Of a stretch of DNA of 58,135 nucleotides, positions 44,991 through 54,752 are shown piece after piece (position 1 is the first letter of the stretch; each line of letters starts with the position of its first letter). Under the pieces are notes generated by a model that did not search any database, was not told where the DNA came from, and saw nothing but the letters and a program-made list of their open reading frames with translations. Source of the DNA: CAVQUE01 sp046290435. Lineage in GTDB: Bacteria > Actinomycetota > Acidimicrobiia > Acidimicrobiales > UBA8592. The position numbers and the translations under genes were made by a program. The stretch is from contig JBKAGO010000056.1 in the NCBI GenBank assembly GCA_046290435.1, positions 1 through 58,135 on the forward strand, in the 5' to 3' direction.

Positions 44991-46813
44991 ACCCGATACC
45001 GGTCGGCCTGGAGGCCGTACAGGGTGGCGTAGAGGCCCTGAGCGGCCATGAGCTCGTCGTGGGTGCCCATCTCGGCCACCTGGCCCCGGTCCATGACCAC
45101 GATGCGGTCGGCGGACTTCACCGTCGAATACCGGTGCGAGATCAACAACACCCCGCGACCCTTCGACAGCTCGTGCAGGCGATCGAACAGATCGGCCTCG
45201 ACCCGGGGATCGAGGCTGGCCGTCGGCTCGTCGAGGATGAGGAACCCGGCAGGGGAGAAGAACGCCCGGGCCAGGGCCAGGCGCTGCCACTGCCCGAGCG
45301 ACAGATCGAGCCCACCGGCGAACTGGCGGCCCAGACGGGCGTCGAGCCCATCGGGCAGATCGCGCAGCATGGCGTCGGCGCCCGACACTGCCAGGGCCTC
45401 GGCGATGGCAGCGTCGTCGGCCTCGCGCCACGGTGCACCCAGCCAGACGTTCTCGCTGACCGTCAGCTCGTAGCGGGCGAAGTCCTGGAACACGGCGCTG
45501 ACGATGCCCGTCAGCGGCCCGTCGACCACCTGGTCGACGGTGCCGTCGTGGGGGCGACTGCCGTTGCCGCCCGCCCCGTCGGCCGGCAGGCCCTCGAGGC
45601 GGACCGTGCCTTCGGTGGGTGTGTAGAGGCCGGCCAGCAGCTTGGCCACCGTGGACTTGCCGGCGCCGTTCTCGCCGACCACGGCCACCACCTCGCCCGC
45701 CTCGATCCGGATGGTGACGTCGGTGACGGCCTCGCGCTGGGCATCGGGGTACGCGTAGCTGACGCCGTCGAGCACGATGGCCGTCGGCTGCGGTGGCAGC
45801 GACGGCGGGTCCGGCGGCACCTCGGGCGGATCGTCGATGAACTCGACCAGATCGTTGAGGAACAACGTGGCCTGATGCAGCGACCCCAGCCCGGTGACGA
45901 CTGCCTGGATACGCCCCGAAAGCTGCTGGGCCGCCACCGCCGCCACCGCGGCGTCGGCCACACCGATGGCACCGTCGCCCGCACGCACCGCGATGACGAT
46001 GAACACGCCCACCAACGCCACGGCCAGGGTGAGCGAACCCATCACATCGCTCGCCAACTGGCGCTTGACCATGCGCACCAGGTCGGCCATGCGCTGCGCC
46101 TGGAGCTCCTCGTGGCGGTCCATCAGCAACCGGCGGCTACCGAACAGGCGGGCCTCCTTGCCCTCCTCGCGCGATGTCATCGCCGACCGCAGATACATAC
46201 GCTCGCGATCCAGCGGCGTGTTGACGAACTGGAACTCGTAACGCAGCCGGCTCTGCAGCACCGCCACCGCCACCAACAACGCACCGGCGATGGCGAAGGG
46301 CAACAACAACTCGGGGGCGATGGTGGCCATGACCGCCACCAACGAGGCCGAGGCGACCGTGGCATTGGTGACCTGCAGCACCGAGTGCATGGTGTTCCAG
46401 GCCTGGATCTGCGCCGCGCCGAGTGCGCGTACGAGCCGGTCGCGGTAGCTGGGGTCCTCGAAGCGCTCGAACGGGGCCAGGGTTGCCACGCTCAACACGT
46501 CGTGCACCAGCGAGTACTCGATGCGTTCGGTGGCGATGACCTGCAGCTGGCGCGACGCCGACCCCAGCAGACGCCGCGTGGCGGTGACCACGCCGAACAT
46601 CACCAGGGCGCCGACGGCCACCGTCTCGTTGTCGGAGAGGAACGTGTCGGTGACCCGGTGGATCAACAACAACTCGACGGCCACCAACAGACCCGACACC
46701 AGGTCGAGCACGCCGAACGCGATGGGTAGCCGCAGTCCGCTGCGGCGCACCATGGCGAAGCCCTTGCCGATGAGGCGTGGGGCCTGGCGGATGGAGTCCC
46801 ACCCTGCGTTCAT
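44987..46813 (-). CDS. ABC exporter (lasso peptide D)
   Basis: 608 aa from ATG 46813 (GGAGGG five bases upstream; GTG 46819 is the longer alternative). TM domain with six helices (LVSGLLVAVELLLIHRV, GALLVAVAVL, LTLAVALVGVFIVIAV), then the nucleotide-binding domain: VVGENGAGKSTVAKLLAGLY (Walker A), FQDFARYELTVSENVW (Q-loop), LSLGQWQRLALARAFF (signature), FLILDEPTASLDP (Walker B) and ISHRYSTVKSADR (H-loop). Half-transporter fused as in lasso D proteins. It exports the mature peptide and often gives self-immunity. The terminator at 46851-46877 separates it from the precursor. Confidence 0.85.
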   Translation of the reverse strand: MNAGWDSIRQAPRLIGKGFAMVRRSGLRLPIAFGVLDLVSGLLVAVELLLIHRVTDTFLSDNETVAVGALVMFGVVTATRRLLGSASRQLQVIATERIEYSLVHDVLSVATLAPFERFEDPSYRDRLVRALGAAQIQAWNTMHSVLQVTNATVASASLVAVMATIAPELLLPFAIAGALLVAVAVLQSRLRYEFQFVNTPLDRERMYLRSAMTSREEGKEARLFGSRRLLMDRHEELQAQRMADLVRMVKRQLASDVMGSLTLAVALVGVFIVIAVRAGDGAIGVADAAVAAVAAQQLSGRIQAVVTGLGSLHQATLFLNDLVEFIDDPPEVPPDPPSLPPQPTAIVLDGVSYAYPDAQREAVTDVTIRIEAGEVVAVVGENGAGKSTVAKLLAGLYTPTEGTVRLEGLPADGAGGNGSRPHDGTVDQVVDGPLTGIVSAVFQDFARYELTVSENVWLGAPWREADDAAIAEALAVSGADAMLRDLPDGLDARLGRQFAGGLDLSLGQWQRLALARAFFSPAGFLILDEPTASLDPRVEADLFDRLHELSKGRGVLLISHRYSTVKSADRIVVMDRGQVAEMGTHDELMAAQGLYATLYGLQADRYRV

Positions 46814-46850
46814 GACCACCCTCCGATCATGAAGGCCTTCGGGCGCGCCA

Positions 46851-46877
46851 AAACCCCGCCTCGACGAGGCGGGGTTT
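46851..46877 (-). terminator. Intrinsic terminator between precursor and exporter
   Basis: On the minus strand a 13-bp perfect stem (AAACCCCGCCTCG and its complement, loop 1-3 bases) is followed by TTTT. It lies 45 bases after the precursor stop. It would let the precursor be made in excess over the exporter and protease. Confidence 0.75.
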
Positions 46878-46921
46878 GTGAGGCTGGAGAATCGCGGATG
46901 CGATCAGATGAACTGCAGGAA

Positions 46922-47116
46922 CTAGTCCTTGCTCGAGCCGTAGTGGCCACCATTGGTGGCGGGGCCACCCCAGCCGCAGCTCTGCGGGTCCGCCGAGCAG
47001 GGCCCGGCGTTGTTGAGCTTGTTGTACGCGTCCAACAAGGAACCGGTGCCCTTGTCGTTGGTCAGCGATGCGAATGAGCCGAGATGCTCGACTGCGGGTG
47101 CTTGGTAGGTCTTCAT
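46922..47116 (-). CDS. Lasso-type RiPP precursor peptide
   Basis: 64 aa with AAAGGAG about ten bases before ATG 47116. The leader MKTYQAPAVEHLGSFASLTN has every lasso leader mark: Tyr4-x-x-Pro7 (bound by B1), Gly13, Phe15 and Thr19 at position -2. The core would then be residues 21-64, beginning Asp21-Lys-Gly-Thr-Gly-Ser-Leu-Leu-Asp29, so Asp29 sits at position 9 and could close a nine-member macrolactam with the amine of Asp21. This matches the G-x-A-T-G-x-x-L-D family pattern I recall, except for Asp at position 1. The core is very long (about 44 aa), with Cys40 and Cys47, many Gly, and Ser61-Ser62 near the end. It lies between cyclase and exporter genes. The core assignment is inference. 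Confidence 0.75.
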   Translation of the reverse strand: MKTYQAPAVEHLGSFASLTNDKGTGSLLDAYNKLNNAGPCSADPQSCGWGGPATNGGHYGSSKD

Positions 47117-47239
47117 ATCCGCCTATCTCCTTTGGTCGCCCTGCGAGCACCATAGCAGTCGACGAGCATCCGTCAACCCTTCGGGAGAATCTCCCGGACG
47201 CGGTTCGGCCCCTCTGACCTGCGGTTTCACGCGCTGTGG

Positions 47240-49345
47240 TCATCGGCTCACCTGACGTAGCAGTGCCTCTGCCAAAAGCATTACGGCGAGCGCGGGAGGT
47301 CCCGACGCCAGATCCCGGTTCCCCGAGGCATACGCCGCCCGGGTCTCGGCCGCCAACGCCGCCACCCCGGCGGCATCGACCAGCCCGTGGCGTGCCACCT
47401 CGAGGTCGCCCAGCACCGCCGTCACCGACCTGTGGTCGAGGTGCGCGAACATCGCCGGGCCCATGTACGCCTTGTCCGGGCGGCGCATCACCTCGTCGGG
47501 CAGATACGGGAACGCCACGCCCCGCTGCAGCCGCCGGGGATCGCCCGGCGCCCACCGCAACGCCTCGGGCACCGTGTTGGCCGCCGCCACCAGATCGACA
47601 TCGACCAGCGGATCCACCAGCGCCAGCCCCGACGCCGTCTCCGACGCATCGGTCCAGTCGGCCTGCTCTCGGGCCACGTTGGTCTCCAGACGCCGCCAGC
47701 GATCGCGACGCATCGCCGCCGACAGCCCCACCCCACGCGGCGGATGCACCGCCAACTCGTCCATGCGGCGACGGATGTCGCCCGACGGCGCCACCCAGTC
47801 GGCCAGACCCCTCGTCGGCTTCGCCGGCACGCCCTGGCGGGCCAGATCACGCACCCCACGAGCCGCCCAACCGGCCCGGCTGCGCAGCGGCCCGTCGCCG
47901 AAGAACTGCCCCAGCGCATCGAAGCGGCGCGACGCCAACGCATCGATCACCGTTGCCGTGCCGGGCGCGAACAGCTCGTCGCCGCCCACGCCCCGCATCA
48001 CCGTCGACAGGCCCGACTCGGCGGCCCTGCCGAGCAGGGCGACGATCTCCGGCTGGATCCACGGCGCCGGCACCAGACGGCGAGCCACCTCGGCCTGGAT
48101 CTGCTCCCAGTAGTCGATGTCCGGCGACGGTCCCACCGACACCTCGGCGACACCAAGGTGCGCCAGCATCAGATCCTGATAGCGGGTCTCGTCGCTCGCA
48201 TGGCCCGGGAAACGCATCGTCAACGCCGTCACGGCCTGGGTGCCGGCCTCCGCGGCCTCGACGGCCATGGCCGCCAGCATCGACGAATCCAGCCCACCCG
48301 ACAGCGTCACGCCCACCCGCGACGTGGGGCGGGGCGCCGGCGTCGCCGGGGTCGCAGCCTCCGAGCCGGTCAGAGCCACCCCGGCGCCCGCCAGATTGCG
48401 GCGCACCGCCTGCACACACAAAGCCCGCAACTCCTCGGCCCAATCGGCCTGGGTGGGACCGTGATCGACCCGTTCGGGCCACGACATCCAGCGATGCACC
48501 GCCGCCGCGCCGACGCCGGCCTCGAGGACATGGCCCGGCGGCAGCATCCACACGCCCTCGAACGGCGTCACATCCGCCGCGAACACCACATCGCCGATCA
48601 TCGCCGCCACCACCGCCTCGTCCAGGCGGACCGACACGTGGGGATTGGCCATGAGCTGGCGGATCTCGGTCGCCGCAGCGAGCCCCGACGGGCCGTGGGC
48701 CGCCGACGGCGCCGTGCGCGTCCAGTACACCGGGCGGCGCCCGAAGGGATCCGACACCACCCGCAACGCCGACGGCCGATTGCTGCGGGCCCAGATGCTG
48801 AACGCGCCGCGCAACGCCACACACGCGGCGATGTCGCCCACCAGCACCCGGGCCAGGATCCGTTCGACCTCGGCTGCATCGTTGCCGACACGGCCCTCGA
48901 GCCACGCCGTGCCGTCGATGGTGTCGACCCGGATCGGTGGCCGCTCGTAACGAGCATCGGTGCCCCAGACCACCGCCGCGCCGCCATCGGCCCAACGCCG
49001 AGGCTGATCCATGCGGTCGGCCGCAGCGTCGGCCATCGCCAGCGCATCGACCTCGTGGGGCAGCGGGGTCCGGCGCTCGGCCTGGGGGTGCGCGTCGCCG
49101 GGCTGCTCGGGGGTGCCGGCGGTGCCGGCGGTGCCGGCGCCCGTTCGTCCTCGATCCGGGTCGTCACGGCGGGCGTCGTTGGCGCGGTGGGCATCACCCG
49201 GCGCTCGGTCCACTGCGGAGTCGCTGCCGCTGTGGCCTGCGGTGCGGGCGGCACTCGCGGCGCTCGAGGTCCCGATGGCGTTCGCGTCGCGGTCATGGAA
49301 GGGCACGGCCGGACCGTCGACCAGGACCGCGGCGAACGCCGCCAT
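47240..49345 (-). CDS. Asparagine-synthetase-like lasso cyclase (C protein)
   Basis: 701 aa from ATG 49345. N-terminal glutaminase-like domain without a catalytic Cys at position 2 (MAAFAAVLVDGPAVPF), then the synthetase domain with the PP-loop VGVTLSGGLDSSMLAAMAVE, ALTMRFPGHASDETRYQDLM, and STVMRGVGGDELFAPGTATV. This is the layout of lasso C proteins, which adenylate the Asp/Glu side chain and form the macrolactam. Length is above the usual ~600 because of an insert of about 80 residues (Ala/Gly/Asp/Arg-rich) after the first 25. It lies between kinase and precursor genes in the same direction. A metabolic asparagine synthetase is unlikely without Cys2. Confidence 0.8.
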   Translation of the reverse strand: MAAFAAVLVDGPAVPFHDRDANAIGTSSAASAARTAGHSGSDSAVDRAPGDAHRANDARRDDPDRGRTGAGTAGTAGTPEQPGDAHPQAERRTPLPHEVDALAMADAAADRMDQPRRWADGGAAVVWGTDARYERPPIRVDTIDGTAWLEGRVGNDAAEVERILARVLVGDIAACVALRGAFSIWARSNRPSALRVVSDPFGRRPVYWTRTAPSAAHGPSGLAAATEIRQLMANPHVSVRLDEAVVAAMIGDVVFAADVTPFEGVWMLPPGHVLEAGVGAAAVHRWMSWPERVDHGPTQADWAEELRALCVQAVRRNLAGAGVALTGSEAATPATPAPRPTSRVGVTLSGGLDSSMLAAMAVEAAEAGTQAVTALTMRFPGHASDETRYQDLMLAHLGVAEVSVGPSPDIDYWEQIQAEVARRLVPAPWIQPEIVALLGRAAESGLSTVMRGVGGDELFAPGTATVIDALASRRFDALGQFFGDGPLRSRAGWAARGVRDLARQGVPAKPTRGLADWVAPSGDIRRRMDELAVHPPRGVGLSAAMRRDRWRRLETNVAREQADWTDASETASGLALVDPLVDVDLVAAANTVPEALRWAPGDPRRLQRGVAFPYLPDEVMRRPDKAYMGPAMFAHLDHRSVTAVLGDLEVARHGLVDAAGVAALAAETRAAYASGNRDLASGPPALAVMLLAEALLRQVSR

Positions 49346-49376
49346 CAGCTCGCCCGGGAAGAAGAGGCCGAATCCG

Positions 49377-50576
<1,200 letters not shown>

Positions 50577-50671
50577 GTCGTCGCCCTCGCAGCGTCGGTC
50601 GACCGGCTGTCTGCCGCCCCAGCGGTTGGGTGGTGCGGCAGGTGAGGGGTCGGGCCGTCGGTCATCGGACT

Positions 50672-51145
50672 GGCGCCGAAACGTGCTGCTCTAGCGACGG
50701 TTTTCGGCGCCAGAGCGCTGTGTTGTGGGGAGCGGCGCCGAAACGCGTTGCTATAGCGACGGTTTTCGGCGCCAGAGCGGTGGGGTGGTGCGGCCGGGGT
50801 GGGGTCGGCCCGTCGGTCATCGGACTGGCGCCGAAATTCGTTGCCAGGGCGACAGTTTTCGGCGCCAGAGCGCTGTGTCGTGCGGACCGGCGCCGAAATT
50901 CGTTGCCAGGGCGACAGTTTTCGGCGCCAGAGCGCTGTGTCGTGCGGACTGGCGCCGAAATTCGTTGCCAGGGCGACGGTTTTCGGCGCCAGAGGAGTGG
51001 GGTCGTGCGGCCGGGGTGGGGTCGACCCGGCGGTCATCGGACTGGCGCCGAAATTCGTTGCCATAGCGACAGTTTTCGGCGCCGGAAACGATGGCCAGGG
51101 CGACTGGCGCCGAAACGCGTTGCCACAGCGACGGTTTTCGGCGCC
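50672..51145. repeat. Array of seven 40-bp hairpin repeats spaced 62 or 93 bp
   Basis: Units start at 50672, 50734, 50827, 50889, 50951, 51044 and 51106, each 40 bp. Each begins GGCGCCGAAA and ends GTTTTCGGCGCC, with a middle CGTTGCC..GGCGAC-type part that also pairs. Distances are 62, 93, 62, 62, 93, 62. The 22-base spacers are nearly the same (AGAGCGCTGTGTCGTGCGGA), and the 93-base steps carry an extra 31-base GGTGGGGT-rich insert. It fills the 618-base gap between the kinase and B1 genes. No ORF with codon structure was recognised there. Confidence 0.92.
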
Positions 51146-51194
51146 GGAACGATGACCGCGGTCGAACATCACGACGGGTCGGCCGCCGGACCCG

Positions 51195-51479
51195 TCATGC
51201 AGACGCCCGAAGCAGGCCCGAGCCGACCAGTTCGGGCAGCAGCGCCTCGATGTCGGACCGCGCCTGGGTCGCATCGACGTCGTACTCGCCACAGATGGCA
51301 GCCACCGTCTCGTCGATCGACGCCCCGGCGCCCAGCAGCTCGTAGCACCGGCGCCCCACGTCGTTCAGCGAGTGATACTGCTCCGACGCCGTGTTCAACA
51401 GCACCATCTCGTCGCCGACCTCGCGGACCAGCACCTCGCTCGGACGCTCGAAGCGCTCACCGTCGACAGGGGGGTTCAT
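51195..51479 (-). CDS. PqqD-like leader-binding protein (lasso B1)
   Basis: 94 aa from ATG 51479 (GGAGGA about 11 bases upstream). The winged-helix RRE is clear: EVLVREVGDEMVLLNTASEQ, YHSLNDVGRRCYELLGAGAS, then IDETVAAICGEYDVDATQAR and ALLPELVGSGLL. In lasso operons the B1 protein binds the Tyr-x-x-Pro leader and presents it to B2. Its own gene comes first in the operon, followed by the repeat array. PQQ genes proper (pqqA-E) are absent. Confidence 0.82.
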   Translation of the reverse strand: MNPPVDGERFERPSEVLVREVGDEMVLLNTASEQYHSLNDVGRRCYELLGAGASIDETVAAICGEYDVDATQARSDIEALLPELVGSGLLRASA

Positions 51480-51866
51480 GATGGCTGTGTCCTCCGAGGT
51501 CCGCCGTCGCATTGACTGCGGCCATCGTATGGGGCGCCCTGCCCCCTCACCATGGGTCGATCTGCCGGCCCCGACGGCGACGGCGCTGGCCCGGTGCCGG
51601 GACGGCCGCACACGGCTCGCCCGGCACCGGTGGCGCCGAGGTGCAGGCCCCTAGCCCACTCACCGGGCGAGATCATTCATCGACCCGTCACACAGACGCC
51701 ATTTCGACACCGACCACGGGTATCTGCTACCGGCCGGCAGCAGCGCCTGAGGACGTGACCCCTGACCGCCACCTCCCGACCCCGAAACAGTCCTCGCCAT
51801 GACGTAACGTTTGCGCCACGCCCGGGGTCCCAACAGGACCGCCCACCCTCGACCCACCGAGACGCC
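51480..51866. promoter_or_regulatory. Divergent region between lasso operon and desaturase
   Basis: 387 bases separate the B1 start from the TTG of the desaturase. I recognise no gene or repeat. Promoters for both directions should lie here. The sequence around 51660-51720 is slightly less GC-rich (ATTCATCGACCC, ATTTCGACACC). Confidence 0.35.
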
Positions 51867-52997
51867 TTGACCATCACCGAACCCCCCGCAGTCGCCGATG
51901 GCCCCATCGATGCCGACGAGGTCCGCCGAGCAGGCTCGCTCCGCCCCGTCATCGATGTCATCCCCGACTCCTGCTACGACAACCCCACGTGGCGGGGCCT
52001 CGCCGTGTTCGCACGCGACGGCCTCTTCTATGCCGCAGCGGTCGCCGGCCTGATCCTCACCGATCGCTGGTACTTCGTCATCCCGTTGTGGATCCTCGCC
52101 GGACTGGCCGTCAGCGGCCTGTTCGTCGTCGGCCACGACGCAGCCCACCAGGCCCTGTTCAAGAGCCGCCGCCTCAACGGCATCGTCGGACGCATCGCCA
52201 TGCTGCCGTCGCTGCACGTCTTCGAGGCCTGGGTGCTCGGCCACAACCGCGTCCACCACGGCCACACCATCAAGGCCGGCTTCGACTTCGTCTGGCACCC
52301 CCAGACCCCCGAGGAGTACGAGGCGAAGTCCCGCTGGTCCAAGTTCGTACACCGCGTCGAATGGTCGATGTTCGGCTACGGCATCTACTACATGCGCCAG
52401 GTCTGGTGGCAGAAGATGATCGCCTTCGACCCCACCGGTCGCCACGCCAAGGCCATCAAGCGCGACTCGTGGATCATGAAGGGCGTCTGCGGCGCCGCCG
52501 GCATCGGCCTGCTGGCCCTCGGCTGGGCGACCTACGGCTCCGTGTTCGGCTCGGCGTGGATGCTGTTCAAGGTCGGCATCGTGCCCTTCGTGCTGTTCTG
52601 CTACGTCATCGGCTGGGTCGTCCACGTGCACCACATCGACAAGTCGATCGAATGGCACGGCCGGCGCGAATGGACCAAGTACCACGGCCAGGTCGAGGGC
52701 ACCACCATCATCCACGCCCCCCGCTGGCTCGACCTGTTCCTGCACCAGATCCTCGAGCACTCGCCCCACCACGTCGACATGCGCATCCCGATGTACCACC
52801 TGCGCGAAGCCGGTCAGGCCATGGGGGCGCACTTCCCCGTGCCCGAGCGCAAGCTGCGCTGGCGCGACGTGCGCACCAACACCAAGGCCTGCAAGCTCTA
52901 CGACTTCGACGAGCACCGCTGGATGACCTACGCCGAAGGCCGCGAGCACCTCGCCGCTGCCCAGGCCGCACCGGTCGAGAAGTCCGTCGCCGCCTGA
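51867..52997 (+). CDS. Membrane fatty acid desaturase
   Basis: 376 aa. Starts at TTG 51867. Three His boxes of the membrane-bound di-iron desaturases: HDAAH (90-94), HNRVHHGH (126-133) and HSPHH (298-302), with TM helices at about 54-68, 70-88, 205-225 and 236-256. HHIDKS (255-260) lies between boxes. The family introduces double bonds into acyl chains using electrons from ferredoxin or cytochrome. No lipid genes are adjacent, and any link to the lasso peptide is not shown. Confidence 0.85.
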   Translation: MTITEPPAVADGPIDADEVRRAGSLRPVIDVIPDSCYDNPTWRGLAVFARDGLFYAAAVAGLILTDRWYFVIPLWILAGLAVSGLFVVGHDAAHQALFKSRRLNGIVGRIAMLPSLHVFEAWVLGHNRVHHGHTIKAGFDFVWHPQTPEEYEAKSRWSKFVHRVEWSMFGYGIYYMRQVWWQKMIAFDPTGRHAKAIKRDSWIMKGVCGAAGIGLLALGWATYGSVFGSAWMLFKVGIVPFVLFCYVIGWVVHVHHIDKSIEWHGRREWTKYHGQVEGTTIIHAPRWLDLFLHQILEHSPHHVDMRIPMYHLREAGQAMGAHFPVPERKLRWRDVRTNTKACKLYDFDEHRWMTYAEGREHLAAAQAAPVEKSVAA

Positions 52998-53066
52998 ACC
53001 ACAGGGACGACCTACTCGGTCACCGTGTTCGACAGGTCAGCAGTTCCCAACGCCGCAATGGCGGCA

Positions 53067-53360
53067 TCATCCGCTGCGTTCGAGCCCGTACTGGCGAACC
53101 AGCACTGGTTGTTGCACAGCTGCGGACTCGGCGTCTCCGTGAAGAACATCGGGGTCGAAGTCGATCCCACCGGGAAAACCGATCGTTCCGGCGACCCCAT
53201 CCACTGCCACCGCGTTGAATGTGGCGTCGTCGAGCAGAGCGCGGAAGACACCTGCGGTACACGGAGCGAAGTCCAGCTCCCGCACGAGGCCGTCGGAGAA
53301 CACGACTCGAAGCACACGCTTGCCGATGACGTCGACCTCTCGCACCCGGACCAGAGCCAT
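53067..53360 (-). CDS. DUF2442 domain protein
   Basis: 97 aa. RVREVDVIGKRVLRVVFSDG, LVRELDFAPCTAGVFRALLD and ATFNAVAVDGVAGTIGFPGG are the DUF2442 signature. Family members usually sit next to DUF4160 genes in pairs regarded as possible toxin-antitoxin modules. Here the DUF4160 gene is immediately upstream (9 bases). No activity is known to me. Confidence 0.75.
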   Translation of the reverse strand: MALVRVREVDVIGKRVLRVVFSDGLVRELDFAPCTAGVFRALLDDATFNAVAVDGVAGTIGFPGGIDFDPDVLHGDAESAAVQQPVLVRQYGLERSG

Positions 53361-53369
53361 CTTGGGATC

Positions 53370-53630
53370 CTACCGGAGGGGCTCGATGCGGCCGAGCGCG
53401 GCCGGCTCTTGGGCTTGCTGCCAGTTCGACTCGAGTTCGACGAGGTGCTCGTCACGCCACTGTTCGACCAGCCGTGCTGCTGTCCGGGGCAGATCGCCCC
53501 GCAGGAAAGAACCATCGGCAATCGACACGAGAGCCTCGTGCTCGCCATAGATGGCGTGGAAGTGCGGTGGATCGTGGTCGACGAAGTACATGTAGATCGC
53601 GATGCCGTAGAACTCGCACAACCTTGGCAT
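53370..53630 (-). CDS. DUF4160 domain protein
   Basis: 86 aa. The motif GIAIYMYFVDHDPPHFHAIY is the DUF4160 hallmark, followed by ALVSIADGSFLRGDLP and AARLVEQWRDEHLVELESNW. It forms a two-gene unit with the DUF2442 gene. The His-rich centre suggests metal or nucleic-acid contact but is not proof of a nuclease. Whole unit lies inside the direct-repeat cassette. Confidence 0.75.
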   Translation of the reverse strand: MPRLCEFYGIAIYMYFVDHDPPHFHAIYGEHEALVSIADGSFLRGDLPRTAARLVEQWRDEHLVELESNWQQAQEPAALGRIEPLR

Positions 53631-53648
53631 CTGGCCAAGATGGGCCGC

Positions 53649-54713
53649 TCACCGTGTTCGACAGGTCAGACGCTGCCAGCGGCCGTCTCGAGGGCGGACC
53701 TCGATGCAGAACCAGCGTGCGCTCGGCGCCAGGCGCGCCCGAGCCGAGAACCCCACCCGGTTCAGTTCGGTTCCGAAGACGTCTGCGACGTCGAAACGAT
53801 CGACCCGGCGCACCCCCACCACCTGAGGGCCGGCTGCGGTCACCAGCCGCAGGCGCGGCCACAACGACTCGCTGCTGACCGCCCAGCCGTCGAGGCGCAC
53901 CCGACGGCCCGTCGTCGTCGTCACCGTGACATCGCCGATGGGACACGCCCGGCTGCGGGCGCAGGCCGCCGCGGTCCGTCCGATCCAAACCCACTCCCAC
54001 GGCTCGGGGTTCGGCCCCTGGTCGACGGCGTCGGGCGGGTAGCTGGGGATCCAGCCGAAGCGCATCGCGTTGGCGTAGCGATCGGCGCTGAGCCAGCGAT
54101 ATGCCGTCGTCGACGCGAACGCCAACCCACCGACGCCGCCCGACGCCACGTCGATGGCATAGCCGGTCTGATGCTTCGAGAACCCCGGCGGCGCCACCCA
54201 ACGTAGCGCCGCGTCGACTGCGCCGTCGGCCCGACCCGCGGCGATGGCCGACGCCGACGGTAAGCGACGCAGGAACATCGATCGTTGGGTCGATGGGCTG
54301 CGATAGGCGCTGGTGAGGCTCAACGACACGCCGACCTCGGCCCGCATCGCCGCCTGCAGGGCCACGAGGTCGTCGATGGCCTGCTGGTGGAGCTGGCGGC
54401 CCTGATACCAGCCGAGCGGCTCGAGGGGTTCGCCGCGCGGGCGATAGCCCCGGTCGGTCGCCAGACGGACGATGCGCCGATCGGCGGCGGCGTTGCCGGT
54501 GATGACCGGGAGGCGCTCGGGGTCGGTCAGCGCGGGCAGTGGAGCATCGAACAGCCGGGCGACCTCGGTGTCGGAGAGTGCGGGCGGCTGCGGGGGCCTG
54601 GGCCGCACCTGGGCGGCGGCTGTCGCCGCGCCGGTCGGGGTCGCGACGGCGAGGTCGCCGAAGGTCATGGCTGCGACGAGTGTCGCGACGACGATGATTC
54701 GGACGATACGCAC
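53649..54713 (-). CDS. Peptidase M15 D,D-carboxypeptidase-like (VanY type)
   Basis: 354 aa from GTG 54713; upstream codons in the same frame are only a low-complexity repeat. Signal peptide IVRIIVVATLVAAMTFG. M15 core: SLTSAYRSPSTQRSMFL, FSKHQTGYAIDVASGG (zinc His-x6-Asp) and NPEPWEWVWIG (catalytic Glu and zinc His position replaced by Trp in EWVW; the usual motif is EPWHW/EWVH, so activity is uncertain). A C-terminal ~100-residue extension follows. It would trim peptidoglycan stems in the wall. Its 3' end is duplicated beyond the DUF2442/DUF4160 cassette. Confidence 0.75.
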   Translation of the reverse strand: MRIVRIIVVATLVAAMTFGDLAVATPTGAATAAAQVRPRPPQPPALSDTEVARLFDAPLPALTDPERLPVITGNAAADRRIVRLATDRGYRPRGEPLEPLGWYQGRQLHQQAIDDLVALQAAMRAEVGVSLSLTSAYRSPSTQRSMFLRRLPSASAIAAGRADGAVDAALRWVAPPGFSKHQTGYAIDVASGGVGGLAFASTTAYRWLSADRYANAMRFGWIPSYPPDAVDQGPNPEPWEWVWIGRTAAACARSRACPIGDVTVTTTTGRRVRLDGWAVSSESLWPRLRLVTAAGPQVVGVRRVDRFDVADVFGTELNRVGFSARARLAPSARWFCIEVRPRDGRWQRLTCRTR

Positions 54714-54752
54714 CAGACTGCAGCCTCGCCGACGCTGCCGGCCCCTGCAAGG

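Larger units (their letters stand above)
53020..53669 (-). mobile_element. DUF2442/DUF4160 cassette flanked by 21-bp direct repeats
   Basis: CACCGTGTTCGACAGGTCAG (plus one preceding T) occurs at 53020-53040 and at 53649-53669. The copy at 53649 forms the last codons and TGA of the M15 peptidase gene. The material between the copies holds exactly the two small genes. The repeat looks like a duplicated integration target at the 3' end of the peptidase gene, or a recombination scar. Confidence 0.7.

Noticed and set aside
47240..49345. Asparagine synthetase for metabolism
   Set aside because: No Cys at position 2 of the glutaminase domain, and it is surrounded by lasso B1, precursor, B2 and exporter genes.
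50672..51145. The repeat array as CRISPR
   Set aside because: Each 40-bp unit is palindromic over its whole length, and the spacers (22 or 53 bases) are almost the same as each other. CRISPR needs unique spacers; no cas genes are near.
51195..51479. PqqD of coenzyme PQQ biosynthesis
   Set aside because: No pqqA, pqqC or pqqE nearby. The lasso leader with Tyr-x-x-Pro is the obvious partner. The two PQQ-dehydrogenase-like proteins are far away and belong to other contexts.
53067..53630. Proven type II toxin-antitoxin operon
   Set aside because: DUF2442/DUF4160 pairs are only predicted to be such; no toxin fold or antitoxin DNA-binding domain can be seen from the sequence.
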